A stretch of DNA of 64,000 bases from Pythium myriotylum (GCA_023091665.1 JALJCQ010000012.1:1364001-1428000), one strand, 5' to 3'. Shown: positions 41,912-53,287, counted from the first letter of the stretch. The notes: generated from the sequence alone by a model not told the origin. Made by a program: numbers and translations.

Positions 41912-42012
41912 CTGTCCACGTTAATTATATCTCGTTCCACCCAGTTGTTTTGCCATGGTAATAAAGCTTTACTCGCGAAGCGGCGTCATTATCCCTGAAG
42001 TTATGAAGGCGG

Positions 42013-43252
42013 ATGGCCAAGAAACGCATGCAGCTGCATTGCTACCACAACATGCACGATTCGCATGGAACAAAGGAAAGCGAGCCTTCAGTGTTGTCCC
42101 GCTTGATCGAAGAACTCTTCGTGAGAAACTATGCCATCGAGGCTATCAAAGCATTCGTCATCAAGGTCTTGCAGCAACATTAACAACTTTTACGATCCTC
42201 GCTTTGGGGCCGCTTTCAAGCGATAACGTAAGTGAATTTGCAAAATGTCGGGAGAAGTTGCTTGAGAGGAAACGCAAGGATCTGAGCAGTTGGGGTGGCA
42301 GCAAGCTGCCTGTCACATCTATTCTCCACGAGTTTCTTTCTTATTGATGTGAGGGAATTTGTCGTTTCAAGAGCATCCAAGACGACGGCCCTATTCGGTG
42401 CATCTGCGAAGAACACCAGCAGTACGCAGAGACACTATTGCTGCTTGGTGGTGTAGTCGACGCACGGGGAGCTGCATCCAGCTGGCACGTGAGCGAAGAT
42501 TCGAGGCCTGGCAAAGTGTCGTGGAAAACGCCAAGGGCTTGCTGGTGAAGTGCGTCGGATGCCGACACGACTTAGCGCGCTGCAAGAAAGCACTTTCACG
42601 GCAACAGCCTCCTCCTGAAGTTCTGGCGTCAATGCTTGGCGAACTCGGTAATATACAACAGCTCCCGCCGTACGCATCAGTCGTGGTCATGCTTAAAGCA
42701 GAAGTGCTCTTGTCACTCCACTGCCCACGAGAGGCACTGCATATAATTGAAGCTTCCCCCTTCAGAAGTGCAAGTGCAGAGCTTAGACTTTCGTACGCGA
42801 GGGCACTAGAGTTCAGCGGATTTTTCCTCGAGTCAATTGCTGTCGCACCACCAGCCCACACGATGGAAGAGAATGCTCCACTGCTATTCAGTTCGGAGAG
42901 CGAGCGCAACACCGCAAGGCAGAAGCTGGTTAACCATGCTCGGCATCTTGCTGCGCTCCTCGAGCAAAAGGCTCATGCAGAAGACGCGCTGGTGGTGTCG
43001 AAACATGTTGGCGCTCAGGAGTCATTCACAGAGGCTCTGGCGATGGCCAAGCCAGAGAGCTGGAAGCTGCGCGCAGCGCTGCTGCTGGGCCGTGCAAACG
43101 CGGTGTTGAGTACCGAGAGGTTACTGAGTGCACAAAATGACCTCCGCGAGAGCCTCCGCCTGGATCCAAGCAACCAGATCGCGCGTATGCGATCGCGCAC
43201 GGTCGAGTTGTCGCTGGATACGCAACAGTTCTGTCGACCTCTCCAGCGATGA
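42013..43252 (+). CDS. Unresolved helical-repeat (TPR-like) protein
   Basis: No family recognised. The best coding part is 42530-43252: GLLVKCVGCRHDLARCKKAL carries a CxxC-H-C cluster, followed by TPR-like helical pairs (AEVLLSLHCPREALHIIEAS, SWKLRAALLLGRANAVLST, ERLLSAQNDLRESLRLDPSN). Upstream pieces look coding in other frames: an ATG at 42013 opens 56 codons ending FVIKVLQQH, a middle piece has FAKCREKLLERKRKDLSSW, and 42371-42490 reads DDGPIRCICEEHQQYAETLL. I could not join all pieces with phase-consistent GT-AG introns, so the 5' model is unreliable and a frameshift or pseudogene is possible. The stop is at 43250-43252. Confidence 0.4.
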
Positions 43253-43886
43253 GACGGCGCCACTTCGATGCACAGAGTGGTCGTCGGCCCAGTAGGCCGA
43301 CGCCCACAGCATCCCACAGTACGTGCGCTATCCAAACCATGCGACACACGACGCTCGTGTTGCAGTCGCCGCGAGACAGATGAAGTGAAACAGTTCCAAC
43401 AATATCATCCGGCCTTTCTCACATCGAGACTTGTGATTGGCTCATGAGTAGCTACATGTTCCAAAATCTGCGACGTGTGGTCATCAGACCTCACCCGGCT
43501 GCATGTTTTTCCATCAACCACTCCATTGACCACATCAGAGATCAGAGGAAGGAGCGACGCGCCGCGACGTCGTCGAGTTCTATTGGCCACGGGGAAGACC
43601 TCCAAGAGGACTTTTTCCCGAGGTCGACAAGTGTCGTCGGCACATAGAAGCCGCCTCATCGGATCTCGTACCAAGCACCAAATTTCACCGACACATCGAA
43701 GGGTACCTCTCGCCAGAGCGACGAGCATGGTTCTGCTCTGCCATGGTTCTGCTCGGGTAGAAGGCTGCGTGTCTCCGTGACTCGACACCGACTCCAGCAT
43801 AGGAGACCTCTGCAGGGAATGGCCTTGCGGTTTGGTGCGATCGTTGCCTTGACCTCGCATGGTCTCACTTCAGGATTCTCCCTACC
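43253..43886. other. Intergenic region before the cysteine protease
   Basis: 634 nt with no supported gene. A 16-nt unit beginning catggttctgctc is repeated twice in tandem at about 43726-43757. Open frames are short and lack motifs. Confidence 0.35.
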
Positions 43887-45029
43887 ATGAATAACCCAAG
43901 TTGCCTCTACCTCACCATTCTCGTTCTCTCGACTGTTGAGGCTGTCTGGTCCACGCCAACCAGCGTGGAGCTCCACGCCCAACGACTCTTGCAAGATGAT
44001 CGGAGCGCCCTAGTCCGCGAGGTTTTCCAGTGGAAGAAGAGTCCTCACGCTGTTGAAGCTGAGCAGCTTGGTGTTCTACCAACGAACACGAATACAAACA
44101 CGAGGGTCGCACTGTTGACGAGTTCCGCCGATAATGTGAGTGACGCCGAACTCTGGCGTTTCGCGCTGTCCAAGGCCACGATCGCTTCGTTGTCGCGCGC
44201 GCACCCAGTGGCCACGTTCTCCACCGATACGCCGTTCGCTCTGCTGACCGCGGACGAGTTTAAGAGCTTCGTTTCTCGCAGCGGTTTAGGCACTCTACCT
44301 CGCCCTCTTCTTTCATCGACCGACACCTCCGTCTCGCCTCAGCAGCCACCAGCGAGGTCCACGCGCCGCCGCCTGGCCGACCACTTTGATTGGAGCGAGC
44401 TCGGGTGCGTGGCGCGCGTCAAGAGCCAAGGAAGCTGCGGGTCCTGCGCGTACTTCGCGGCCGCCGCGGCGCTCGAGTCGGCCCGGTGCATCTTCCAAGG
44501 CGGCGGGCTCGTCGAGCTGTCGGAGCAGTACTTGGTGAGCTGCTTCCCGTATGGCTACGGCTGCGGCGGCGCGTGGCCGGGCCGAGTCATCGAGTGGGCT
44601 CGCTCGCAAGGCGGCGTGTGCCTCGGGGCGGACTGCCCGTACTCGTCCGGCGACACGGTCGTCGCCGGCAACTGCTCGGCGCTGGCGTGCACGCCGACGC
44701 CGGTGCGCGCGGCCGCGACGGTCGAGGTGGCGCAGACCGAGGACGCGCTCGTGGACGCGATCGCCACGCAGCCCGTGGCCGTGACGCTGGCGGCGAGCGA
44801 CGCGGCCTTCCAGTACTACACGGGCGGCGTGCTGGAGGGCTGCAGCAGCGGCGCGGCCGTGGACCACGCCGTGCTCGCCGTGGGCTACGGCCACGACGCC
44901 GGGCTCTACTACCGCTTCAAGAACTCGTGGGGCGCGTGGTGGGGCGAGCGCGGCTTCTTCCGACTGCGCCGCAACGTGCGCGCGTGTCGGCTGCTGGACG
45001 TGGCGCCCACGTACCCGGCGTCCACTTAA
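43887..45029 (+). CDS. Papain-family (C1A) cysteine protease with an altered active-site motif
   Basis: A single exon of 380 residues. A signal peptide (MNNPSCLYLTILVLSTVEAV) precedes a propeptide to about residue 160, then the mature domain from about HFDWSELGCVARVKSQGSCG. Catalytic residues are Cys187 (QGSCGSC), His in VDHAVLAVGYG and Asn in FKNSWGAWWGERGFF. LSEQYLVSCF and GYGCGGAW match the cathepsin L/B substrate-cleft blocks. The residue after the catalytic Cys is Ala (CAYF) instead of the nearly invariant Trp (CWAF). The protein is probably secreted or lysosomal. GC content rises sharply in the mature domain, which generates long false open frames on both strands. It converges on histone H3, with about 85 nt between stops. 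Confidence 0.88.
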   Translation: MNNPSCLYLTILVLSTVEAVWSTPTSVELHAQRLLQDDRSALVREVFQWKKSPHAVEAEQLGVLPTNTNTNTRVALLTSSADNVSDAELWRFALSKATIASLSRAHPVATFSTDTPFALLTADEFKSFVSRSGLGTLPRPLLSSTDTSVSPQQPPARSTRRRLADHFDWSELGCVARVKSQGSCGSCAYFAAAAALESARCIFQGGGLVELSEQYLVSCFPYGYGCGGAWPGRVIEWARSQGGVCLGADCPYSSGDTVVAGNCSALACTPTPVRAAATVEVAQTEDALVDAIATQPVAVTLAASDAAFQYYTGGVLEGCSSGAAVDHAVLAVGYGHDAGLYYRFKNSWGAWWGERGFFRLRRNVRACRLLDVAPTYPAST

Positions 45030-45114
45030 CGACGGCTGTCTGAATGCATGCCAAAAAAAAGGAAATGTATATTCGACCCACGCACTCTCACTGTGTTTCG
45101 TTCTCTCTCCGTGC

Positions 45115-45858
<744 letters not shown>

Positions 45859-45900
45859 TCAAGCGGACGAAAAGAGGTGTTATGTCAGTAGTGACGACCA

Positions 45901-45907
45901 TCACTCT
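45901..45907 (+). promoter_or_regulatory. Initiator-like motif of ataxin-10
   Basis: TCACTCT matches YCAYTYY only 18-24 nt before the ATG at 45925. If it is the start site, the Met at 45949 could also serve. Confidence 0.35.
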
Positions 45908-45924
45908 GGAGCGCATCCAGAGGA

Positions 45925-48033
45925 ATGGCAACGAAGAGCTACGGCATCATGGCTGCCCCCACCACCGCGTTGACGACCGGCGAGCTGGAGGCGCTCGCGG
46001 CGCAATGCCGCGACCCGTCGTTTCGGTGCGTGGCGGAGAACGCGATGCTCTCTCTCTCTCTCTCTCTGTTTCTCTCTCTCTCTCTCTCTCTTGGATCTGA
46101 CCGAGCGCCTCGTCTGTGGACAGCAACGCGCTCGACGGCTCGCCGCTCTGGACCGCTGTGGCGGCCACGCTCGGGTCGTGTAGCGATGGTCTCCGAGCCT
46201 CGTTCACTCGATCCGCAGGGCCCAGCGATGCGAGCGCGCGGCAACGCACTGCGAGTGGTGGCGATGGCGAGGACGAGGACGACGGACTCAGCTACTCGTT
46301 TAGCGTTTGGAAAGACGCCTCGATGGACGAGATCGCTGCGGACAGCGTGACGGTCGAGGTGGTGGACGTCGGCGCTGCAATTGCCATGGTGGAGCAAGCC
46401 ACGTCAGCTTTCCGATTCTTGCGTAATGCCTGCGCGTCGAGTCCGCCGAACCAAGATGCGTGTCGAGAGCACGGGCTGCTCCATCATGCCCACGACTTGA
46501 TTCTTCAATGCTGCGTGTGGTCGGACGTTGAAGAGGCTGAGCTTGCAGCGTAAGATGGGATCGCTACGAAAACGCTCTATCGAATTCACGCAATACTCAC
46601 ATACTCACGCTCTGTGCAGTGCAGTTGTGTTGCTGTCGCAGGTTGCACTGCAGTTTTCAGTCAATGCGATCACTGGAAACACACTCAACCAGAGCACTGT
46701 CTGGTCCCTATACTTCCCTGACGACTTCCAGGTAAGAGCTCGAAGTGCGCGTGTTGCAATGCTAGACCACTTAATATCTCTTCACTTATAACGACAGAGA
46801 GTTCTCGTTGAATGTCACAACCACCGCAAAGTCGTGGCTTTCACAGCTGCACTTGTGCTGAATTGTGTCAACAAGACACTCGACGACGAAGGCGTCTCCA
46901 AACGCCGAGTTGAGTTGGTACGGGAGGCCTAGATTGTAATGTCCTCACAGATACGATGTCTGATGTCCTCATCGATCTTCTAGGTGGAAGCACGCAACCT
47001 TATCATCACTCTTCTTCAACGTTGCCTTACTCGGCCGACGGGAGACGACCCCGCACAACCATCAGCTGCTACAATCGACGACCATGACCCGGCATTCGAA
47101 TGGCTTTGTCTCCTGTTCAAGGCACTATTTGAGGCCGGCTACGCCAAACACTTGTACAATGCTGTCGGTGCTCATTTGTTGAGCAAGCTCTGGTCACGAG
47201 TTACTCCTGAACAGCTCATTCTGTTGCGTATGTTCACAATGTGGATGACCTCTCATCGAACGGATACCGCTACCCCTGGTAGCGCCCAACCAAGTGACAA
47301 GATATCGGTTGCTAATCGAGGAGCAAACGCGATTCCTCTAAATGACGAAGACGCATACGAGACAGTGTTCGAGTTCGCGACGAAGACGTACGAGTACATC
47401 GTATCCGAGGAGATTGAGGACCGTCCGCAAGAAGCCGACGAGCTGCGCAAGCAAATGTGGATCGAGTTCGAGAATGAAGCTAAATTATTGTTGTTGGACG
47501 TTATGGGCGAGCTCACGTTGACTCGCATTTCGTCCTCGCCATCGATTCGCGAACTCACACAGCTAATGCTTCAGACTCTCCTCGATGAGTTGGAACGGGC
47601 ATGGCAACTCCGCCGCCTAGGTGCCCCAGCTCCACCTCGTCCTGGATCTGCGGGATCATCTTCTACGCAATCTTTTAAGCTGAAGTTGCCCGCGACCGAA
47701 CCGTTTGGGTATAGATCAGGAATCATTCGCGTCGTCGGAAACCTTACTTATCGCCATAACGATAACCAAGACCTCGTTCGCGAGGGTGGATACCTGCCGC
47801 TGTTCCTCAACCATTGTAACATCGATGAACCAAACCCGTTTCTTCGCGAGTGGTCGCTGGTTGCACTACGCAACTTATGTGAGGGCAACGAAGCCAATCA
47901 AGCGTACATCAATGCACTCCGTCCCCAAGGTATCGATCGCACTAGTGTTGATCTTGATAGCATGAATGTCGACGCGACTCTGGATGAGGAGGGCAAGCTG
48001 AAAGTGACTCCGAAGCCAAGTTCAGACGCGTGA
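45925..48033 (+). CDS. ATXN10: Ataxin-10 homologue
   Basis: Five exons. Exon 1 ends DPSFR at 46025; the intron 46026-46123 contains a long CT microsatellite; exon 2 resumes NALDGSPLWTAVAATL. Later joins give SQVALQFSVNAITGNTLN, RKVVAFTAALVLNCVNKTL and a last exon from 46984. The C-terminal domain is diagnostic: FGYRSGIIRVVGNLTYRHND, LVREGGYLPLFLNHCNIDEP and FLREWSLVALRNLCEGNEAN match the ataxin-10 armadillo-like domain. The start is MATKSYGIM at 45925 or MAAPTTALT at 45949. In animals the protein is linked to cytokinesis, Golgi function and cilia. Its stop is only 35 nt from the convergent SEL1L-like gene. Confidence 0.88.
46038..46091 (+). repeat. (CT)n microsatellite inside ataxin-10 intron 1
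   Basis: About 50 nt of nearly pure CT repeat with one interruption (gtttc). It lies between the 5' splice site at 46026 and the 3' splice site at 46123, so it may form part of the intron's pyrimidine tract. Confidence 0.8.
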
Positions 48034-48068
48034 GGCTCGAATACCTAACAGAACTCCATAGACACGAT

Positions 48069-51000
48069 TCAATTTGCACGCAACTTGCAAACCCACGCGC
48101 CGATAGCCACTACCACGGCCGCTAAGATGACAGATATAGCAACTGATACATTTTGTTGTGCGTTGTCTTCGCTCACCGGTAGTACAGACGACGAGGAAGC
48201 TGGCTGCGACAGGTAGGTGGCGACAATAGAGCCCTCAAAGAGCCTTCGCAACTGCAATCGGAGTAATGTAAGCTGGACAGCGATTTGTCTATCAAGAGCC
48301 TGTGGCGGCGCCAAATCCAACACACGCTTGTAGTATCGTTCTGCTCTGTCGTAGTTGACAGGCACTCCGAGCCCGTATTCATGCATGTGGCCAACATTGT
48401 ACGCACCAGCCTCGACACCCTCGGCACTTGCTCTACTATACCAGCGCAACGCAGTACTAGGGGTAGCGATAAGATGCCCCAAGCCGTAGAAATGATGGTC
48501 GCCAATGCGGACCAGCGTTTCTTTGTCTGCGTTGAGCTCCCAGGCGCGACGAAGGTACTCAAGTGCTCGTGCCTCGCTACGCTTGTCTCCCGTACGAAGC
48601 AGTTTCTGGTCATATAAGTACGCAAGGTTGCTCGTAGCCACAGAATAGCCATACTCTGAGGCTTCATGGTACCGTACAGCAGCTCGTTCAAACTCGCCCG
48701 CGAGAAAAAGCTCAAAACCGGTTCGCACGGTCGCACCCCACGGACCAGCTTCACTAGCCGCTCGTAGGTAAGGCACTGCAAACGCACTGTTGCGAACAAT
48801 AAATCCGCCTTGGATGTCCCTCCCACCATTCCAATATGCCTTTCCAAGTTCATGGATCGCATCGAAATGTCCGAACTTTCTCGCAGCCGTATCGTAGTAA
48901 TGCATTGCTCGCGTTATGTTCGGCTTCGTGCCAAGACCTTTCGCGTGACAGTAGCCGGCGTTGAAAATGCTATCGCCGTCTTCCATGTTCGCTGCTGCGC
49001 GCTCGAATAGTTGCAGTGCCATTGTCTTGTTCTCCGTTTTGCCGCCGGAACCGTAGAAATAAACAAACCCTAAGCCATTGAGTGCGCGTGTATTATTCTT
49101 CTGTGCTGCCTTTTCATACCAACGGATTGCACTCTCGTTGTCTTGCTTCGTTCCTTCGCCCTTCAGAAACATACCAGCGACGGCCGCTTGGGCACTGGTG
49201 TGGTCTCGCTCCGCTGCTCGGCGGAAGTAGTGGAATGCTTGTTCGTGGTCTCGATGGACACCTCTTGCACCCCAATAGTACAGATCTCCCATGTTGGCCA
49301 TGGCCTCGACATCTCCGTCTTTATCGGCACGCATCTTCTGGTATTGGATAAGATTGTCATCATCACCGAGTTGACCCTTGCGCAGCTCATCTTCCTTGTC
49401 TCCACCATCATACAAACGATTCATTTCGTGAAGTGGTTCCTTACCTCGTGAATGAAACGTTATCGAAGCTTCACTTGCGGCATGGAAATAGTGATAGCCT
49501 GATACGTCCATTTCGGGTGCTTGCAGGTTCCTGCCAGTTGAATACATCCTGCCGAGCACCATAAAAGCTTCACGATGGCCAGCAGCAGCGGCCAAGTGAT
49601 ATAGTCCAGCCAGCACTGGTGAAGATGTTGGCGAGCCAACTGTATAAAATAGCGCCAAATGTTGTGCGGCATCCCACCATCCTCGTCGGAGCGATCTCTC
49701 CAACATCAGTTTGGCTTTGACACTGTCAGGCTCCACGCGAACTCCGTCGATCCGGCTTAGCGCACACGTTTCTGGATACGGATGCAGTCCATACAATAAT
49801 GCTTTTCCAACATCATGGAGTGCTCGGATATCACCAAGTTCGGCAGCCTCCACTAGCACGTCCCACGCTGATGGTGCGCATTGGTTGAGCAAACGCCCTG
49901 AATCATCATATAGAGACTTCGCTACAGTATCTTCATCAGCGATTCCATCACTGATTCCGAACGAATCGCTATTGTCTGTCGACAGCTTGCGCTCAAAACA
50001 CCGTGTTAAGTACAAGATCTGGCGAACTGGGTGGAATGGAGCTTTCGTAATACTCGAGAACGAATCTGGAAGTGCGAACGCTTCACACTCTCCGGCTGAA
50101 AGCAATCGATACAGCCCTCGACGTCCCTGAACGTAGATCGTCTTGTGAGCTTCACCAAGAATATTGTGATCAAATACCTGGATATGGCTCGTGAAACCTT
50201 TCATCCCATGTGTCCACGGCCCTTTCGCAAGGTGGAGTGGCCCATCATTGGGTAGCACTGGAGTGAAAATTCGCATGTCTTGATCCAGCACTCCGTTGAT
50301 AAATAGCTGCACACTGTAGAAATATGGTTTGGCATCACCGATAGCACAATCGTCTCGCACAGTGGAGTTGACCTCGATACCAGTCGAGCAGTTACGAAAG
50401 CTGAATCCAACGTTCACCCACTCTCCTAGCGGAATTTCTCGTGTACTGTCGAGTCCGACATCCATGTCTGTAATCGTACTCACCCGAAGGACGAGCCGAC
50501 GATCGTTGGGGCGAAACCACGCCGATGGTGTGCGATGCTGGCCAAAGCCATCACCGTTGAAGAAAAGCGTCCTAAATTCTCCTGTTGCATCTTGGTTTGT
50601 GAAGAGCCAGAAATTGAGACTCCACGATCCAGGATCGCGTACTTTGATGAACACATGGCCGAGGGTGAACGCTTCGTCACCGCTATGTGAAAGAACTCCA
50701 TCAACACGGACAGAAGGCTTCGGTAGCGCTATCATATCCGGGCTACTTCTTGATACTGCAGTGATGGTGTCATCCGCAAGAACCAATACAGCAGTCGAGT
50801 CAGATGCTTCGTCACAGCTTCGTACTAGAAACTGAGGGGACTCTGGGAAGGAGTCGTCCATCAACCTTGGTCGAATTACAAACCGTCCGGGGGGTTCTAC
50901 GCGAAGTCGAACCTCCAACTGTACACGAATCAGCGGGTCATGTGTTTTGGTGGATTCATCATGTGAGCGTACAATCGTATGAACCAGCGCGCTCATCAGC

Positions 51001-51728
51001 TCGTGCTGAGGTAGCACCATCGAGCTGTCCATCGTCTTGACGACGATCACGAGTGTTCTGTCATCTGTCCAGACGCCTTCAAGCTCATCGCCAACATACG
51101 CAGGGAAGACAACAAAGGCTTCTATCTCATCTTTCGTCCATGCGAGCGGTCGATTTGTCGCGTCTGCAAACTGAAGGACAATCGAGTGGTTCGCGCTCAA
51201 TGTCTGACCCTCGGTCACGACATCTGGTAGACGAATGCCTACGATCTTAGGCATGCAAAACAACGTGTCGAATGCACACTCGATCGATGGCGATGGAGCG
51301 CTGTTCGCTACAGACTGGTCGTTGTCTCTTTCTTCATCAAGCAGTGCTCGCAAGGGTACTGAAGTTGTAGAGACCACATTTTCGACATGGCGGGCGTTCA
51401 AATCGTCCAACTGCACAATCTCAAGTGGCATCTGGATGCCTTCGCTGCTGAATGTCTTGGTCTCTTGTCGAAGCGCTTTGATCACTGATGCGTGAACGGA
51501 GGCTTCCAGACGCGCATGGAGCTGCTCAAAGGCGCATATCTCGATGAGTTCGCTGTCCCACGCAGTCGCAGTCGCGTCGCCACGCTCCACGATCGACCAC
51601 CGAGCGAACTGAGCGTCGGTCCCACGAGTCAATACCACAGACGCTGCGTAAAGCGAGGCGATCCATGCGAGTAGTCCCATGGCGGTGGGTGGCCACAACA
51701 TTTCTTCGATCTTTCCCTTCAAGATCAC
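48069..51728 (-). CDS. SEL1L/Hrd3-like Sel1-repeat membrane protein with a LamG-like domain
   Basis: A single exon of 1219 residues. A signal peptide or anchor (MGLLAWIASLYAASVVLTRG) sits near residues 17-36; Met10 and Met17 are alternative starts. At about 365-525 is a LamG/concanavalin-like sandwich (GSWSLNFWLFTNQDATGEFR, LGEWVNVGFSFRNC, VQLFINGVLDQDM). About ten Sel1 repeats follow from about 625 (MANMGDLYYWGARGVHRDHE, NGLGFVYFYGSGGKTENKTM, FNAGYCHAKGLGTKPNITRA, YNVGHMHEYGLGVPVNYDRA). A single C-terminal membrane helix (VSVAISVILAAVVVAIGAWV) has a short basic tail. Signal, lumenal Sel1 repeats and C-terminal helix match SEL1L/Hrd3, the substrate receptor of the HRD1 ERAD ligase. The LamG-like region is not part of yeast Hrd3 or human SEL1L as I know them. 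Confidence 0.8.
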   Translation of the reverse strand: MILKGKIEEMLWPPTAMGLLAWIASLYAASVVLTRGTDAQFARWSIVERGDATATAWDSELIEICAFEQLHARLEASVHASVIKALRQETKTFSSEGIQMPLEIVQLDDLNARHVENVVSTTSVPLRALLDEERDNDQSVANSAPSPSIECAFDTLFCMPKIVGIRLPDVVTEGQTLSANHSIVLQFADATNRPLAWTKDEIEAFVVFPAYVGDELEGVWTDDRTLVIVVKTMDSSMVLPQHELMSALVHTIVRSHDESTKTHDPLIRVQLEVRLRVEPPGRFVIRPRLMDDSFPESPQFLVRSCDEASDSTAVLVLADDTITAVSRSSPDMIALPKPSVRVDGVLSHSGDEAFTLGHVFIKVRDPGSWSLNFWLFTNQDATGEFRTLFFNGDGFGQHRTPSAWFRPNDRRLVLRVSTITDMDVGLDSTREIPLGEWVNVGFSFRNCSTGIEVNSTVRDDCAIGDAKPYFYSVQLFINGVLDQDMRIFTPVLPNDGPLHLAKGPWTHGMKGFTSHIQVFDHNILGEAHKTIYVQGRRGLYRLLSAGECEAFALPDSFSSITKAPFHPVRQILYLTRCFERKLSTDNSDSFGISDGIADEDTVAKSLYDDSGRLLNQCAPSAWDVLVEAAELGDIRALHDVGKALLYGLHPYPETCALSRIDGVRVEPDSVKAKLMLERSLRRGWWDAAQHLALFYTVGSPTSSPVLAGLYHLAAAAGHREAFMVLGRMYSTGRNLQAPEMDVSGYHYFHAASEASITFHSRGKEPLHEMNRLYDGGDKEDELRKGQLGDDDNLIQYQKMRADKDGDVEAMANMGDLYYWGARGVHRDHEQAFHYFRRAAERDHTSAQAAVAGMFLKGEGTKQDNESAIRWYEKAAQKNNTRALNGLGFVYFYGSGGKTENKTMALQLFERAAANMEDGDSIFNAGYCHAKGLGTKPNITRAMHYYDTAARKFGHFDAIHELGKAYWNGGRDIQGGFIVRNSAFAVPYLRAASEAGPWGATVRTGFELFLAGEFERAAVRYHEASEYGYSVATSNLAYLYDQKLLRTGDKRSEARALEYLRRAWELNADKETLVRIGDHHFYGLGHLIATPSTALRWYSRASAEGVEAGAYNVGHMHEYGLGVPVNYDRAERYYKRVLDLAPPQALDRQIAVQLTLLRLQLRRLFEGSIVATYLSQPASSSSVLPVSEDNAQQNVSVAISVILAAVVVAIGAWVCKLRAN

Positions 51729-51741
51729 TATGGAAGCGGGG

Positions 51742-51748
51742 TCACTCT
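51742..51748 (+). promoter_or_regulatory. Initiator-like motif of TGS1
   Basis: TCACTCT matches YCAYTYY 47 nt before the TGS1 ATG. It lies within the 66 nt that separate the divergent SEL1L-like and TGS1 start codons. Confidence 0.4.
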
Positions 51749-51794
51749 AGCGAGGTTTTCTGGGCTCCGCTGTGGTTCTGCTGGTAACAGGCAA

Positions 51795-53283
51795 ATGGTG
51801 GTGACGCAAGTGCAAGTATGGCTCCAAGTCCAGAACGGACGCACGGTCGTGCTTGAGGTATGTGGCACACGCGACTACCGAGATGCGCGACAACAAGACG
51901 CTGGTGCTCTTGTGTGATGTGACGCTGTAGGCGGAGGCGGCGCGTAAGCAGCAGCGGCGCCAGGCAAAGAAGCGCAAGGCCTCGAACCACCACCACGCAC
52001 CCAAGAGACGCAAGCGGGGAGATGCTGCCGCGCAGATGGACGCGAACGGAGACGAAGAGCACGGGGAGCATGACGAGAACGACCAGCTCTTCGCAGACGC
52101 GCAGGCTCAACTGCAGCAAGAGATGGAGGCGGCAGGCTTCGGGGAAGACGCGCTGCCACTGTCGTTCGGTTCGAGCAGCTCACAGCCGAAGACGTCGACC
52201 AAGAAGCGCAAGCGACAGAACCAACAGAAAGCAGAGGCCAGCGCAATTGCCATTGAAGAGCCTCCGCGTGGTAAGCAGGCGATGGAGAAGGTCCACGTGA
52301 TGTTCGACTCCGACGGCGAGATCGCAGAACGCAGCGTTGAGACTGTCACTATCCCTGCCCCGGCCGCCGAGGCTGGACCAGTGGTAATCCCAGTAGAAGA
52401 AAAAACCGAGGCAAGTGCTGCTGGGGATAACAGTTGTCCGAAGCAAACGGAAGCTGTCGAGACAGAGCCAACCGAGCAGCCAGGTTTGTGCGAGTGTGAT
52501 GAGTCATCCCAATGAACCGAACACTCACGGTGCTCTCATGAAATAGATGTCGACCCTGCAGTGCTCAAGTTCTGGAAGCAGCGACGCTCACTATTCCACA
52601 AGTACGATGAAGGAATCCAACTGGATCATGAGAGCTGGTACTCAGTGACGCCCGAGTCTATCGCCCAGTACATTGCTGAGCGCTGCGCCTGCGATGTCAT
52701 CGTCGACCCTTTCTCTGGTTGCGGTGGCAACATCATTCAGTTTGCAAAAACTTGCAAGCAGGTGATTGCGATCGAGATTGATGCCGAGAAGATTCGCATG
52801 GCAAAGGCAAATGCTGCCATCTACGGTGTTGCCGATCGCATCGAGTGGATCCACGGAGACGCTCTCAAAGTGCTGCCCACACTCAAGGCCGACGCAGTGT
52901 TCCTATCCCCTCCATGGGGAGGGATGAACTACAACCGTAGCCGCTTTGGCGTGGAGGAGATGATGATTGGTGATGTGTCGGGCGTCGAGCTCTTCAAAAT
53001 GGCGCGCAGCGTGGCCAAGAATGTCGTCTACTATTTACCTAAAACGACTCCGGAGGCTGATCTTCAGGCTCTTGCACCGGACGAAGTAGTCGAGTGCGAG
53101 CACATCCACCTCAACGGCCAGCTCAAAGTTGTGAACGCGTACTACGGTGAACTGGTGAATCTGAGCCGAGATAGCAGAGACGACTCAAGAGATGAAGAGA
53201 TCCCAGCAAAAGCGGACTCGACCGCGATAGAGATAACTCAATCTCCTCCTCCACAAAGTGAGGAAACTCATGTCATTCAATAA
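51795..53283 (+). CDS. TGS1: Trimethylguanosine synthase
   Basis: Three exons (51795-51857, 51931-52483, 52547-53283) give 450 residues in phase. The N-terminal half is charged and nuclear-signal-like (KQQRRQAKKRKASNHHHAPK, KRRKRG; later KKRKRQ). The C-terminal methyltransferase has KFWKQRRSLFHKYDEGIQLD, the SAM site VIVDPFSGCGGN, IAIEID and the catalytic SPPWGGMNY, in which Trp stacks on m7G. TGS1 hypermethylates the m7G caps of snRNA/snoRNA to trimethylguanosine in nucleus and Cajal bodies. YYLPKTTPEADLQAL and the terminal Asp/Glu/Ser-rich tail complete the protein. Its stop codon is 4 nt from the convergent PEX4 stop, and AATAAA overlaps the TAA. Confidence 0.93.
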
Positions 53284-53287
53284 ACGT

